Source: Sphingobacterium sp. UBA4616 (GTDB lineage Bacteria > Bacteroidota > Bacteroidia > Sphingobacteriales > Sphingobacteriaceae). From it: a stretch of 64,000 nucleotides of DNA. How positions within the stretch are numbered: the stretch's first letter is position 1; each line of letters begins with the position of its first letter. Of the stretch, positions 10,070 through 17,862 are shown piece after piece. The stretch is from contig DGIS01000013.1 in NCBI GenBank assembly GCA_002386525.1, positions 321,854 through 385,853 of the forward strand. Reading direction: 5' to 3'. Made by a program: the position numbers and the translations under genes. Under the pieces are notes generated by a model. The model had not been told where the DNA came from. It did no database searches and was given only the letters and a program-made list of their open reading frames with translations.

Positions 10070-10108
10070 AACATCTTCAATGGCAAAGCTGTTGAAGATG
10101 TTTATGTA
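10070..10108 (+). terminator. Hairpin after the first SusC/SusD pair
   Basis: AACATCTTCAA and TTGAAGATGTT form a perfect 11-bp stem with an 11-base loop, 23 bases after the SusD stop. The U-tract after it is weak (TATGTAAAATT), so it may act as a 3'-end stabiliser as well as a terminator. Confidence 0.6.
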
Positions 10109-10172
10109 AAATTCCGGTGATTCTGTTAGCATCATATTTTAAAAGAGCTGTTTTTAAGAATAATAGTGCAAA

Positions 10173-10502
10173 TTGTTAAATGCACTTTCCATAGATTGCA
10201 ATGTAGGAAGCATACTTATACTTTATATCCAGCCTTCTCTAGCAGATTTTGATCCTAGCTCAGCCAAAGACGAACTGCGTGATTTAGCAAGAATATTTGA
10301 GGATATCGGAGACGCCCTCACTTACAAACTCCATTTTTACACCGGCAATATTGACGATGTGATAATAAAACTTTCTGGGATGGAAAACACCGAGCATTTT
10401 TATACACTTCGAGCTCAAATGACGGCGGAATACTCCACGCACTGTCACTCAAAATTGTTTTTTTACCAAATGGTAAATAAGCTAAAGGATATTATTTTTT
10501 AA
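10173..10502 (+). CDS. Open frame of doubtful status upstream of the Crp/Fnr gene
   Basis: An open frame of 109 codons that starts only at TTG; the first ATG is far inside. The translation contains an acidic helical stretch (SAKDELRDLARIFEDIG), but I do not recognise a family. There is no ribosome-binding site or -7 box in front of it, and its 3' end runs across the dyad at 10462-10477 that looks like the operator of the next gene. It could be the tail of a truncated gene or a chance frame. Confidence 0.25.
   Translation: MLNALSIDCNVGSILILYIQPSLADFDPSSAKDELRDLARIFEDIGDALTYKLHFYTGNIDDVIIKLSGMENTEHFYTLRAQMTAEYSTHCHSKLFFYQMVNKLKDIIF
10462..10477. promoter_or_regulatory. Candidate operator dyad, copy 1 (TTTACCA-N2-TGGTAAA)
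   Basis: A perfect inverted repeat with 7-base arms and a 2-base spacer (AA). It sits 34 bases upstream of the Crp/Fnr-type gene and about 22 bases upstream of TAATTTG (10500-10506), which resembles a -7 box, so it would cover the -33 region. The same arms recur at 11086-11101. I infer that the Crp/Fnr-type protein, or another dimeric regulator, binds here. Confidence 0.6.
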
Positions 10503-10511
10503 TTTGCACAA

Positions 10512-11078
10512 ATGGAAGAACTGATTGAATATATTCTACAATTTGGAAGTCTTAATAAGCAACAGATTGAGCTTGTGATAAGTAAGGGACAAATCCTGCA
10601 AATAAAAAAAGAGGACTATTTCTCTGAGGCGGGTAAAATTCCAAAGGAGGTTGGGTTTATAACAGAAGGTGTTGTCCGTGGCTGCTATTATAATAATAAA
10701 GGCGAAGAGATTACCCGTTGTTTCATCAGCGAAAACAGCTTGGTATGTGATTATGTCAACTTCGAGGCAAATTCTTTATCTTCCGAATACTTGCAAGCGA
10801 TTACAGATTGTAGCCTTATTGTATTTTCAAAGAAAAATTGGGAAGAGCTATCACATACTATAGTGGGCTGGGACAATATTAAAAACAAAATGGTACAGCT
10901 TTGCATGTACCAAAAGTCCAGAAAAGGCCCTGTGATTTCGCAGGATGCTACCACAAGATACCTTGAGTTCTTGGAAAATTATCCTTCATTGACCAACCGT
11001 GTTTCATTATCACACATCGCCTCCTATTTAGGTGTAACACAACAATCTCTTAGTAGAATCCGGAAAAACGTCCGCTGA
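10512..11078 (+). CDS. Crp/Fnr-family transcriptional regulator
   Basis: 188-residue DNA-binding regulator. The N-terminal part (about residues 20-115) is a cyclic-nucleotide-binding-type beta-roll (IKKEDYFSEAGKIPKEVGFI, then TEGVVRGCY). The C-terminal region ends with a helix-turn-helix (LSHIASYLGVTQQSLSRIRK). The FNR iron-sulfur cysteines are absent, and the phosphate-binding signature of true CRP is not evident, so the effector is unknown. It follows the common Bacteroidota pattern of a short Crp-like regulator next to the gene it controls. Identical 16-base dyads lie before this gene and before the next gene, suggesting autoregulation plus control of the downstream SDR. Confidence 0.88.
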   Translation: MEELIEYILQFGSLNKQQIELVISKGQILQIKKEDYFSEAGKIPKEVGFITEGVVRGCYYNNKGEEITRCFISENSLVCDYVNFEANSLSSEYLQAITDCSLIVFSKKNWEELSHTIVGWDNIKNKMVQLCMYQKSRKGPVISQDATTRYLEFLENYPSLTNRVSLSHIASYLGVTQQSLSRIRKNVR

Positions 11079-11085
11079 TGCACTT

Positions 11086-11101
11086 TTTACCATTTGGTAA
11101 A
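11086..11101. promoter_or_regulatory. Candidate operator dyad, copy 2 (TTTACCA-N2-TGGTAAA)
   Basis: The same 7-base arms as copy 1 with a different 2-base spacer (TT). It begins eight bases after the Crp/Fnr stop and ends 47 bases before the preferred ATG of the SDR gene. The arms are conserved and the spacer differs, which is what a protein-binding site would look like. Confidence 0.6.
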
Positions 11102-11148
11102 TGATTCCACTATTTAATGCTTCAATTTTGTACTTAAAATTACAAAAT

Positions 11149-11889
11149 ATGAAAACAGTATTAATTACAGGAGCAAACAAGGGCATTGGTTTTGAAACTG
11201 CCAGACAACTTTCGGAGAAAGGATTTTACGTATTCATTGGAAGCCGTCGTATCCAAAGCGGTTTGGATGCAGTTCAGAAACTTAAAGCGGAAGGTTTTTC
11301 AAATGTGGAAGCGGTAGAACTAGATGTTACTGACCCAGCATCGGTACGGACGGTACGGGAAGAAATAGGCAACAAGATTTCGGCTTTAGATGTACTTATC
11401 AATAACGCAGGAATCAACGGCGGTAGCAATCCTTACACCGTACTGGAAGCTACGAGTGAAGAGTATATTGCTGCATTTAAAACAAATTTGGTTGGTACAG
11501 CCAACGTTACACAAGCTTTTATAGATTTGCTTAAAAAGTCCTCAGAACCAAGAATTGTCAACTTGAGTACTAGCGTAGGCTCTCTTTCATTGCAAAGTAA
11601 TCCGGAATGGCCTGCCTACAACTATGCTAAATATGGGGTTTACGCTATATCAAAAGCAGCTCTTAACATGTACACCATTCAGTTAGCCTATGAATTGCGT
11701 AATACAAATTTTAAAGTAAATGCTGTTTGTCCGGGACTTACGAAAACCGACTTTACATTCTTTAATGGCGGCGAAGTCTGCGTTGCTGCTAACAGAGTTA
11801 TCAAATATGTCCTGATTGATAATGATGGCCCAACTGGTAAATTTTTTAGTGAAGAAAGTAATCCGGTGATAGGAGAAATTCCTTGGTAA
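11149..11889 (+). CDS. Short-chain dehydrogenase/reductase (SDR)
   Basis: NAD(P)-dependent oxidoreductase of the classical SDR family, 246 residues from the ATG at 11149. Seen: the TGxxxGIG cofactor motif (LITGANKGIGFETA), the NNAG motif (LINNAGINGG), the catalytic serine region (IVNLSTSVGSLS), and YxxxK (YAISKAAL). The substrate is unknown; many members reduce small carbonyls. An in-frame start at 11101 would place the start codon on the dyad, so the later ATG is better. The gene lies directly downstream of the Crp/Fnr regulator. Confidence 0.9.
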   Translation: MKTVLITGANKGIGFETARQLSEKGFYVFIGSRRIQSGLDAVQKLKAEGFSNVEAVELDVTDPASVRTVREEIGNKISALDVLINNAGINGGSNPYTVLEATSEEYIAAFKTNLVGTANVTQAFIDLLKKSSEPRIVNLSTSVGSLSLQSNPEWPAYNYAKYGVYAISKAALNMYTIQLAYELRNTNFKVNAVCPGLTKTDFTFFNGGEVCVAANRVIKYVLIDNDGPTGKFFSEESNPVIGEIPW

Positions 11890-11934
11890 GATAGTTTTCA
11901 ATTAATAAATGGATTGGTTCATTTTCGATACAGT

Positions 11935-11950
11935 CTATCATCTATGATAG
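11935..11950. promoter_or_regulatory. Dyad CTATCAT-N2-ATGATAG
   Basis: A perfect 7-N2-7 inverted repeat between the two SDR genes, with the same geometry as the dyads at 10462 and 11086 but a different sequence. The 2-base spacer is too tight for an RNA hairpin loop, so a protein-binding site is more likely than a terminator. Confidence 0.35.
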
Positions 11951-11976
11951 GTATAGGTTCGTCTTTCAGTCGTTGA

Positions 11977-12014
11977 ACTTTTGTACAAAGTAAATTCGGA
12001 CTTTTAAACAAAGT
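11977..12014 (+). promoter_or_regulatory. Tandem repeats ACTTTTnnACAAAGT upstream of the second SDR gene
   Basis: Two 15-base copies, ACTTTTGTACAAAGT (11977-11991) and ACTTTTAAACAAAGT (12000-12014), are 23 bases apart start to start, about two helical turns. They end 19 bases before the -7 box TACTTTTG (12034-12041). Tandem sites abutting the -33 region are the usual arrangement for an AraC-type activator, and an AraC gene lies two genes downstream. Confidence 0.5.
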
Positions 12015-12033
12015 GATCCTAAGAAATACACTC

Positions 12034-12041
12034 TACTTTTG
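12034..12041 (+). promoter_or_regulatory. -7 box of the second SDR gene
   Basis: TACTTTTG matches TAnnTTTG and ends 29 bases before the ATG at 12071. No good -33 TTTG lies upstream at the normal distance, which fits a promoter that needs an activator. Confidence 0.5.
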
Positions 12042-12070
12042 TTCCGACATAACAATTAAAATTTCTAAAA

Positions 12071-13069
12071 ATGGAACAGAATAATTATCAGGGAGCATTA
12101 CAACACCCAATCGGTTCAGGTTTTAACGCAAAATCAATTTCAATGGACTTAATAAAAGGTATTGATCTTACAGGGAAAATTGCCATTGTAACTGGCGGCA
12201 ATACAGGCATTGGTTTGGAAACTGTTAAAACACTTGCTTTTGCAGGTGCAACCGTCATTGTACCTTCAAGGGATAAAAAAAAAGCAAAGAAAAATCTACA
12301 GGAAAATAACAATGTAGAAATTGAAGAAATGGATTTGCTCGATCCTGCTTCCATTGATGCTTTTGCAGATAAATTTTTGGCTTCGGGAAGACCTTTGCAT
12401 TTGCTTATCAATAACGCAGGCATCATGTGGGTTCCGCTACGCAGAGACGCTCGTGGTATTGAATCTCAATTAGCCGTTAATTATTTGGCACAGTTTCAAT
12501 TGACTGCAAAACTCTGGACTGCACTTAAAAAAGCCAACGGTGCAAGGGTGCTTAATGTTTCATCACAAGGGCATCAATTTGCACCTTTTAATTTTGATGA
12601 TCCAAATTTTGAAAATCGGGAATACGAAACGCTCGTGGGATATGGTCAATCTAAAACTGCTGTCAATTTATTTTCAATAGAATTGGATAATCGTGCAAGA
12701 GAGTTTGGGGTAAGAGCTTATTCCATTCATCCAGGTTCTATTGCAGGAACAGAATTGGCAAGAGAAGCTCCTTTGGAAAAATTTATACAGATGGGTTTTT
12801 GCGATGAACAAGGAAATATTTTATCTGAAGTTGCTTCTTCACTCAAAAGCATTCCACAGGGTGCATCTACAACAATTTGGTGTGCTACTAGTCCGCTACT
12901 AAACAACATTGGCGGTGTGTTTTGTGAAGATGCCGACATCGCTGAATTGTCGGCGGGAAAAGATGTTTCAGCTAGTGGTGTTAAACCTTATTCGCTGGAT
13001 GAAACTAACGCAAGACGTTTGTGGGAATTAAGTGAAAAATTGGCGAACATCACATTTAAATGTAAGTGA
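12071..13069 (+). CDS. Short-chain dehydrogenase/reductase, retinol-dehydrogenase-like
   Basis: 332-residue SDR oxidoreductase. Seen: the cofactor-binding motif AIVTGGNTGIGLET, the NNAG motif (LLINNAGIMW), the serine region (VLNVSSQGHQF) and the YxxxK pair (YGQSKTAVNLFS). It is longer than the minimal SDR fold, as in the WW-domain oxidoreductase/retinol dehydrogenase-like branch. The substrate is not predictable. Its stop lies 119 bases before the preferred start of the AraC regulator. The upstream region carries tandem repeats and a TACTTTTG box, suggesting activator control. Confidence 0.9.
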   Translation: MEQNNYQGALQHPIGSGFNAKSISMDLIKGIDLTGKIAIVTGGNTGIGLETVKTLAFAGATVIVPSRDKKKAKKNLQENNNVEIEEMDLLDPASIDAFADKFLASGRPLHLLINNAGIMWVPLRRDARGIESQLAVNYLAQFQLTAKLWTALKKANGARVLNVSSQGHQFAPFNFDDPNFENREYETLVGYGQSKTAVNLFSIELDNRAREFGVRAYSIHPGSIAGTELAREAPLEKFIQMGFCDEQGNILSEVASSLKSIPQGASTTIWCATSPLLNNIGGVFCEDADIAELSAGKDVSASGVKPYSLDETNARRLWELSEKLANITFKCK

Positions 13070-13188
13070 TGGTCCAAAAGGGTATTGGTCTGAAAACCAC
13101 TATCCAATTTTTTAAACAGTCATTGAGCGTAAATGAATTAATCCCGAAATTGGATTTTGTAAATTTATATCTCACTTATTCAAAAAAA

Positions 13189-14010
13189 ATGGAGCACGTA
13201 TCAAAATATATAACACCCGAAATAAAATTGTCTTGTTACGAAGACAAGTTTTCAAGAACAGAAATAGTATTTGATCACCATATGCTTATTTGGTTCATCT
13301 CTGGTGAAACCAAAATTGTGCAATCAGACGCTACGCACATTTTTAAGACGGGGGATATATTTCTCATTCCAAGGAATAAGCCTGCAACAATTATCAATTA
13401 TCCTAAGGATGGATTGCCGCATAAAACCGTTGTAATGCTGTTGACTGAAAAAATTCTTCGCGAGTTTTACAGTAGCGTAGAGGTAAAAATAAAGGTTACA
13501 CCAATGTCAAGAATTCACAGTTTCAGTAATCACCCATTGCTTGAAAGTTTTCTTGCGTCCTTAATCCCTTACTTTGATATGAAAGCACCTATTCCCGAAA
13601 ATTTGGCATTGCTTAAAATAACAGAAGCAATAAGTATTCTAAGGGTAATTGATGGGGAAATTGACGGTTTACTGTCAAACTTTGACGACCCGCATAAAGT
13701 TGATTTAATCAGCTTTATGGAGAAAAACTATATGTTCAATATGCCTTTGGAAAAGTTCAGTTACCTGACAGGAAGAAGCCTTACAACGTTCAAGCGTGAT
13801 TTTGCAAAAGCCTTTAATCTTACACCACAACGTTGGCTAACTCAAAGGCGATTGGAGCTAGCACACTACCAACTTGCAGAAAAAAATATTAAACCAATCG
13901 AAGTTTGTTACCAAACGGGTTTTGAAAACTTATCGCATTTTTCGTTTGCATTTAAAAAGCATTTTGGGTATGCACCAACCGAGTTGGTGGCCCAAAGAGC
14001 AAGCCGTTAA
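13189..14010 (+). CDS. AraC-family transcriptional regulator
   Basis: Transcription factor of 273 residues from the ATG at 13189. The N-terminal half is a cupin-like sensor (HHMLIWFISGETKIVQ, then FKTGDIFLIPRNKP). The C-terminal half holds the two helix-turn-helix units of AraC proteins (FSYLTGRSLTTFKRDFAKAF, then EVCYQTGFENLSHFSFAFKK and HFGYAPTE). An ATG at 13069 overlaps the preceding SDR stop (TGATG) and would add 40 residues, so coupling to the SDR is an alternative. The extra segment does not look like part of the fold. It is the most likely regulator of the SDR in front of it. Confidence 0.88.
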   Translation: MEHVSKYITPEIKLSCYEDKFSRTEIVFDHHMLIWFISGETKIVQSDATHIFKTGDIFLIPRNKPATIINYPKDGLPHKTVVMLLTEKILREFYSSVEVKIKVTPMSRIHSFSNHPLLESFLASLIPYFDMKAPIPENLALLKITEAISILRVIDGEIDGLLSNFDDPHKVDLISFMEKNYMFNMPLEKFSYLTGRSLTTFKRDFAKAFNLTPQRWLTQRRLELAHYQLAEKNIKPIEVCYQTGFENLSHFSFAFKKHFGYAPTELVAQRASR

Positions 14011-14130
14011 ATTTCTGTCTAAATAATTTTTAGAAAAATGTTAACCCTATTGATGATGCTCTGTTATTTTCAAAATAGAAGGAAAAAGTAGCCAACTCCG
14101 TTGAATATCGGAGGCCGCATCAATAGAAAT

Positions 14131-14165
14131 AAAAAAGGTACTGCCTTACTTCAGAACAGTACCTT
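14131..14165 (-). terminator. Intrinsic terminator of the alpha/beta hydrolase gene
   Basis: AAGGTACTG and CAGTACCTT form a 9-bp stem with a 13-base loop. Read on the minus strand, the stem is followed by a U-rich run (six A residues on the plus strand). It lies about 40 bases beyond the hydrolase stop, between convergent genes. Confidence 0.75.
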
Positions 14166-14203
14166 GGGTTAGTACATAATTCTACTGAATGTGGTTTACA
14201 GTA

Positions 14204-15154
14204 TTATTTATTGTCAATACGTGCTTTTGCATTAGGATCATTTTCAAAATCCTCTTCTAATTGTTTCCAACTCTTGTCATTTGAATCCATTGCAGAACGG
14301 ATATACGCTAAAATAGATTCGCAGACGAAGGCGACACGTTCTGGGCTTTCATCTGAGGTTTCAGCGACATCCCATCCGGAAATACCGCCATAGATATGTT
14401 CGGCACCAAATACAGTAAGTAAGCTTGAAGCCACCGGACTATCATAATACGCATCGGCACGCCAATTTTCAATGCTTGAAAAATTGAGGTTAATGTCTTT
14501 ATCACCATTCATTACAAGTATTGGGAGTGAGATGGTTTTGTAGTTAATCCCTTTTAGAATAGGGTAATTTGTAACTGCAAAATCTCCGTTAAGTCCTTCC
14601 GGAAGTCCTGGAGCTCCGATCATTACTATGGCTTTTAACCTTGGTTCGGCCAAATTTATTGTTTCTCCAGTTACGTTGTTTGTAACTTCCGCACCTGCAA
14701 GCATTCCAGCTGTAAGAGCGCCCAATGAGTGTCCAATAATGGATATTTGCGATTTGTGGGCACGATTTTGTAAGCCCGGAACTGTTGCTAATATCTTATC
14801 GAGATTATCAAGGATAAAATGAATATCCGTCGCTCTTGATTTCAAAAATAAACGTCCTTCAGGGCTAGTCATGTCAAGACCTAAAAGTTTAGAATCTAAG
14901 TGTGTCGGCTGAATTACAATAAATCCCTTTGAAGAGAAGAACTCTGTCACTGGTGCTAATCCTCTTAATGAAGAAAGATAGGTTGAGGGACCATGCCCAT
15001 GCGAAAGAATTAAAATAGGGAGGTTAGTTCCGCTGACAGGTGCTGATACCTTTATATGCATGTCAACTGGTCTGTCAGAGACCTGCATAACTAAAGGACT
15101 GTAAGTCAAAACAGGACTTGTACTCAATCCAATAACTGAATTTTGATTTTTCAT
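14204..15154 (-). CDS. Alpha/beta hydrolase, chlorophyllase/dienelactone-hydrolase-like
   Basis: 316-residue predicted cytoplasmic hydrolase without an obvious signal peptide. Seen: an oxyanion-region motif (LPILILSHGHGPS), the nucleophile elbow GHSLGA (serine nucleophile), an aspartate after a hydrophobic strand (ILVMNGDKDINL) and a late histidine (VFGAEHIYGG). The whole-fold pattern resembles platelet-activating-factor acetylhydrolase or chlorophyllase-like esterases. The substrate is unknown. The AraC gene upstream on the same strand, plus a TAAGCT dyad in the gap, suggests inducible expression. Confidence 0.82.
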   Translation of the reverse strand: MKNQNSVIGLSTSPVLTYSPLVMQVSDRPVDMHIKVSAPVSGTNLPILILSHGHGPSTYLSSLRGLAPVTEFFSSKGFIVIQPTHLDSKLLGLDMTSPEGRLFLKSRATDIHFILDNLDKILATVPGLQNRAHKSQISIIGHSLGALTAGMLAGAEVTNNVTGETINLAEPRLKAIVMIGAPGLPEGLNGDFAVTNYPILKGINYKTISLPILVMNGDKDINLNFSSIENWRADAYYDSPVASSLLTVFGAEHIYGGISGWDVAETSDESPERVAFVCESILAYIRSAMDSNDKSWKQLEEDFENDPNAKARIDNK

Positions 15155-15202
15155 CGTTTAAATATTTTAGCTTATCAATACACAAAGGTTGATATATTGC
15201 GG

Positions 15203-15219
15203 TAAGCTCACGTAGCTTA
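15203..15219. promoter_or_regulatory. Dyad TAAGCT-N5-AGCTTA upstream of the hydrolase
   Basis: A perfect inverted repeat with 6-base arms and a 5-base spacer (CACGT), 49 bases before the hydrolase start. Further AGCTTA/TAAGCT words occur at 15169-15174 and 15265-15270. Repeated half-sites next to an AraC-type gene make this a candidate operator for it. Confidence 0.4.
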
Positions 15220-15288
15220 ATTGAGGATTTGTGTAGTCAAAATCAGAATGAATTTTGAAATAAATAAGCTGATTTTCTAAAATTTATA

Positions 15289-15334
15289 ATAAACGAGAAA
15301 CAAAATTCCGAAATGGAATCTGTTTCTCGTTTAT
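15289..15334 (-). terminator. Long hairpin after the AraC gene
   Basis: ATAAACGAGAAACA and TGTTTCTCGTTTAT pair perfectly over 14 bp, with a second inner pairing ATTCC/GGAAT in the loop. It starts about 30 bases past the AraC stop on the minus strand and is followed by TATAAATTTT, so it should end that transcript. Confidence 0.75.
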
Positions 15335-15362
15335 CACCTTTTGATGGTAAATGCTATTAGAA

Positions 15363-16277
15363 CTAATTAAATGAATGTCTGAAATCTATTGGAGAAAGTT
15401 TAGTTTTTGTTTTAAAGAGTTTGCTAAAGGATTGCGGATGTTCGAAACCTAATCGATACGCAATTTCTGAAATTGTTAAATCGGTTGTAGATAAAAATTC
15501 CTTTGCCTTCTCGATCATTTTAATGTGTATATGCTGTTGCGCATTTTGCCCTGTTAGCGAGCGTAACATATCACTCAGATAGCTTGGAGATAGGTTTAAA
15601 AGCTCTGAAAGGTATAGAACAGTAGGAATACCATGCGTACTAGTCTTTTCTTTATTGAAATAATCATCTAAAATTACTTCCAATCTTTCTAGCAAACTGT
15701 GGTTTACAGCTTTTCTTGTAATGAACTGCCGTTTGTAGAAACGGTTGCAATAATTCAATAATAATTCAATCTGTGAAATAACCACATCCTGGCTGAAATC
15801 GTCAATACGGCTGTCAAGTTCATCCAGAATAATATCGAAAATGGACAGGATAACAGTCTTTTCTTTATCAGATAAATGAAGAGCTTCATTAGCTGCATAC
15901 GAAAAATAGCCGTAATCCTTTATCTTTTTTGCCAAGGGGTATGACAAAAGGTAATCAGGGTGAATTAGCAATACATATCCCGATTTTTTTATTTTATCCG
16001 GGCTTTCAAACAATTGGTTTGGTGCAGTAAAAATTAAACCGCCTTCGCTAAAGTCATAATGATTCTGACCATATTTAACTTGTGAAGCGATACTCGTTTT
16101 GTAGGCAATTTTATAGTAATTCAGAACCATCATTTCGGGTAGTTCATCCTGAATGACTTTCACATCGTCAAGGTTTATCATGCTGATCATCGGGTGCACC
16201 GGCTTTGGAAGCCCCAGAACCCGATGGAAATCATTTAAAGAATCAAATTTTCGATGTGTGGGTTCTTCCTTTTTCAT
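15363..16277 (-). CDS. AraC-family transcriptional regulator
   Basis: 304-residue regulator. The N-terminal half is a variable sensor domain of the kind found in Bacteroidota AraC proteins that start with short HRKFDSLNDFHRVLGLP-like segments. The C-terminal 100 residues carry two helix-turn-helix motifs (LSELLNLSPSYLSDMLRSLT, then ISEIAYRLGFEHPQSFSKLF and KTKTKLSPIDFR). It is followed by a strong hairpin and then, on the same strand, the alpha/beta hydrolase, which I infer to be its target. The inducer is unknown. Confidence 0.9.
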   Translation of the reverse strand: MKKEEPTHRKFDSLNDFHRVLGLPKPVHPMISMINLDDVKVIQDELPEMMVLNYYKIAYKTSIASQVKYGQNHYDFSEGGLIFTAPNQLFESPDKIKKSGYVLLIHPDYLLSYPLAKKIKDYGYFSYAANEALHLSDKEKTVILSIFDIILDELDSRIDDFSQDVVISQIELLLNYCNRFYKRQFITRKAVNHSLLERLEVILDDYFNKEKTSTHGIPTVLYLSELLNLSPSYLSDMLRSLTGQNAQQHIHIKMIEKAKEFLSTTDLTISEIAYRLGFEHPQSFSKLFKTKTKLSPIDFRHSFN

Positions 16278-16348
16278 TGTTTAAATATAAATAAAATATT
16301 CCCAGCCAAATTATTTCCATGCTCATTAACCACTTTGGTAGTTCTCGG

Positions 16349-16765
16349 TCAAGCAATCATTCTGTAGGAAAATTCTGTATCCCTGTAATAGAATTCGGTT
16401 TTTCCGAATTTCTTCACCAACATATTTTCAAATTCCTCTGCTTTTTTAGTGGTCTTAATTTCCTGCCTGTAGGCATTGACCTTCTTGGTTGTCCTGTTGT
16501 CGTAAAAAGACACGGAATTGGTTGATAATATGGAAGCATCCTGTTTGTTCAGCGTTCCAGAAAAGGAATATCCTGAAAACTGAAGCAGTGCTTGATCTGT
16601 ACTGTTGTAAACAATAATGCCCGAAAGATCACTGTTCGTACGGAGTTCATATTTTTTCGCTAAGGAAGCTATGTCGGCAGGAAATGATAATTTATCCAAA
16701 TCAAAACTATTGGTATGACAGGCTATCAGCAGTGGTAAAAGAAGTAAGATGATGATGCTTTTCAT
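16349..16765 (-). CDS. Small predicted lipoprotein of unknown function
   Basis: 138 residues. A hydrophobic N-terminus ends in LLIAC, a lipobox that would lipidate C16. The rest is a small mixed domain with no motif I recognise. The last third contains a lysine-rich stretch (KVNAYRQEIKTTKKAEEFEN) and RDTEFSYRMIA. It precedes the AraC gene on the same strand and follows two other small genes of unknown function (16804-17433 and 17463-17723), possibly as one unit. There is no basis for a functional call. Confidence 0.65.
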   Translation of the reverse strand: MKSIIILLLLPLLIACHTNSFDLDKLSFPADIASLAKKYELRTNSDLSGIIVYNSTDQALLQFSGYSFSGTLNKQDASILSTNSVSFYDNRTTKKVNAYRQEIKTTKKAEEFENMLVKKFGKTEFYYRDTEFSYRMIA

Positions 16766-16803
16766 AAGTTATACTTCGTTTGATTAATTCGATTTTATGG
16801 CTT

Positions 16804-17433
16804 TTAATATAAGGCTTTATCAGAAAATTTCATGTCCTGTATTTTCGGCAATGGCCTGATCAAGACTTTCTTTTCCCGTATTGCCAAAGGTTTTTCTGAA
16901 CCTAATTTATCATCAGTTTCAGTTCTGATGCCTGTCACCAGGTCAAACTGAGTATCCGTAAATGTCGTATACTCATCAACATAAGCTTTTGTTGAATTAT
17001 TGGTAAGCTTGCTGACATGAATCAACTCAAAATTTCCGTTTTTATACTTGAAGCCATAGGTTATATTTCCATTTTCTATTTCACTCCGCATCTGTAAAAT
17101 TCCATGTTCTATAAAAAAACTTGGAATCTGAAAACCATTGAATTTCCCTTTTTTCTCTGCAGGATATTGAGGTTCGATAATCTTAGTAGAAGATACTGCT
17201 AAAATTAATTTTCCGTCGGGCCGGGAAAGAAAGATCTGCAATTTCACGGGGCTTGTTTCATCTATGGTATCCATCTTAACTATTATCTTGTCTTCTTTTC
17301 CATCATTATTTAAATCGCCATATTCGTCCCTTACCTGATAGGTATAAGTGTCCTTAACCTTGCCTTTTTGAGCTGATAAGTACATTGGAACAGACATTAG
17401 AATAAACAAGGAAAACAGCTTTATATTTTTCAT
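16804..17433 (-). CDS. Secreted protein of unknown function
   Basis: 209 residues with a cleavable-looking signal peptide (FSLFILMSVPMYLSAQ). The mature start carries a DLNNDGKEDKIIV segment, which resembles one calcium-binding VCBS/FG-GAP-type loop (DxNxDGxxD). The rest is beta-rich. Probably periplasmic or outer-membrane associated. It sits 29 bases downstream of the 85-residue membrane protein gene on the same strand and 38 bases before the lipoprotein gene. Function unknown. Confidence 0.7.
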   Translation of the reverse strand: MKNIKLFSLFILMSVPMYLSAQKGKVKDTYTYQVRDEYGDLNNDGKEDKIIVKMDTIDETSPVKLQIFLSRPDGKLILAVSSTKIIEPQYPAEKKGKFNGFQIPSFFIEHGILQMRSEIENGNITYGFKYKNGNFELIHVSKLTNNSTKAYVDEYTTFTDTQFDLVTGIRTETDDKLGSEKPLAIREKKVLIRPLPKIQDMKFSDKALY

Positions 17434-17462
17434 TTTATTTGATTTTTATCGTTGAATTCCAA

Positions 17463-17723
17463 TTATTTGAGTAGGGTATGCAGGAATCTTTGCTGTTCTT
17501 CATCTTCTTTGAGAAAGCTTTCTTCATAGGTTCGTTTTGTTCCTTTTGGCAATTTTAAATTTCTGGCCATTAGACGTTCTGTGGGTCTAAAATAAGGATA
17601 ATCACGTGTCCTAGTTACGTCTGAATTTTCCATATTGCTCAATCCATCAAGTATGATGAGAACTCCGATGAATAGGACGGCAACGAATGCTAAAAATCCT
17701 TTAATGAAATTTCTATTTCTCAT
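17463..17723 (-). CDS. Small membrane-anchored protein of unknown function
   Basis: About 86 residues from the ATG at 17723; the longer frame to 17744 starts with TTG. One transmembrane helix (IKGFLAFVAVLFIGVLIIL) is followed by a charged tail (RPTERLMARNLKLPKGTKRT, then EEDEEQ-like acidic residues). I do not recognise the family. It is the first gene of the three-gene minus-strand group running to 16349. Confidence 0.55.
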   Translation of the reverse strand: MRNRNFIKGFLAFVAVLFIGVLIILDGLSNMENSDVTRTRDYPYFRPTERLMARNLKLPKGTKRTYEESFLKEDEEQQRFLHTLLK

Positions 17724-17862
17724 TTGTTTACTTATGCCGCCCAATACTAATTGTTCTTATGCTAATTTACTTCATTTTTGGCAAAGTAAGAATTACTTAC
17801 GGCTCCTGAATCTGTGTTGCTGGAGCATCTTAATTACTCCGATCTCAGAGACGAAACAAAAA

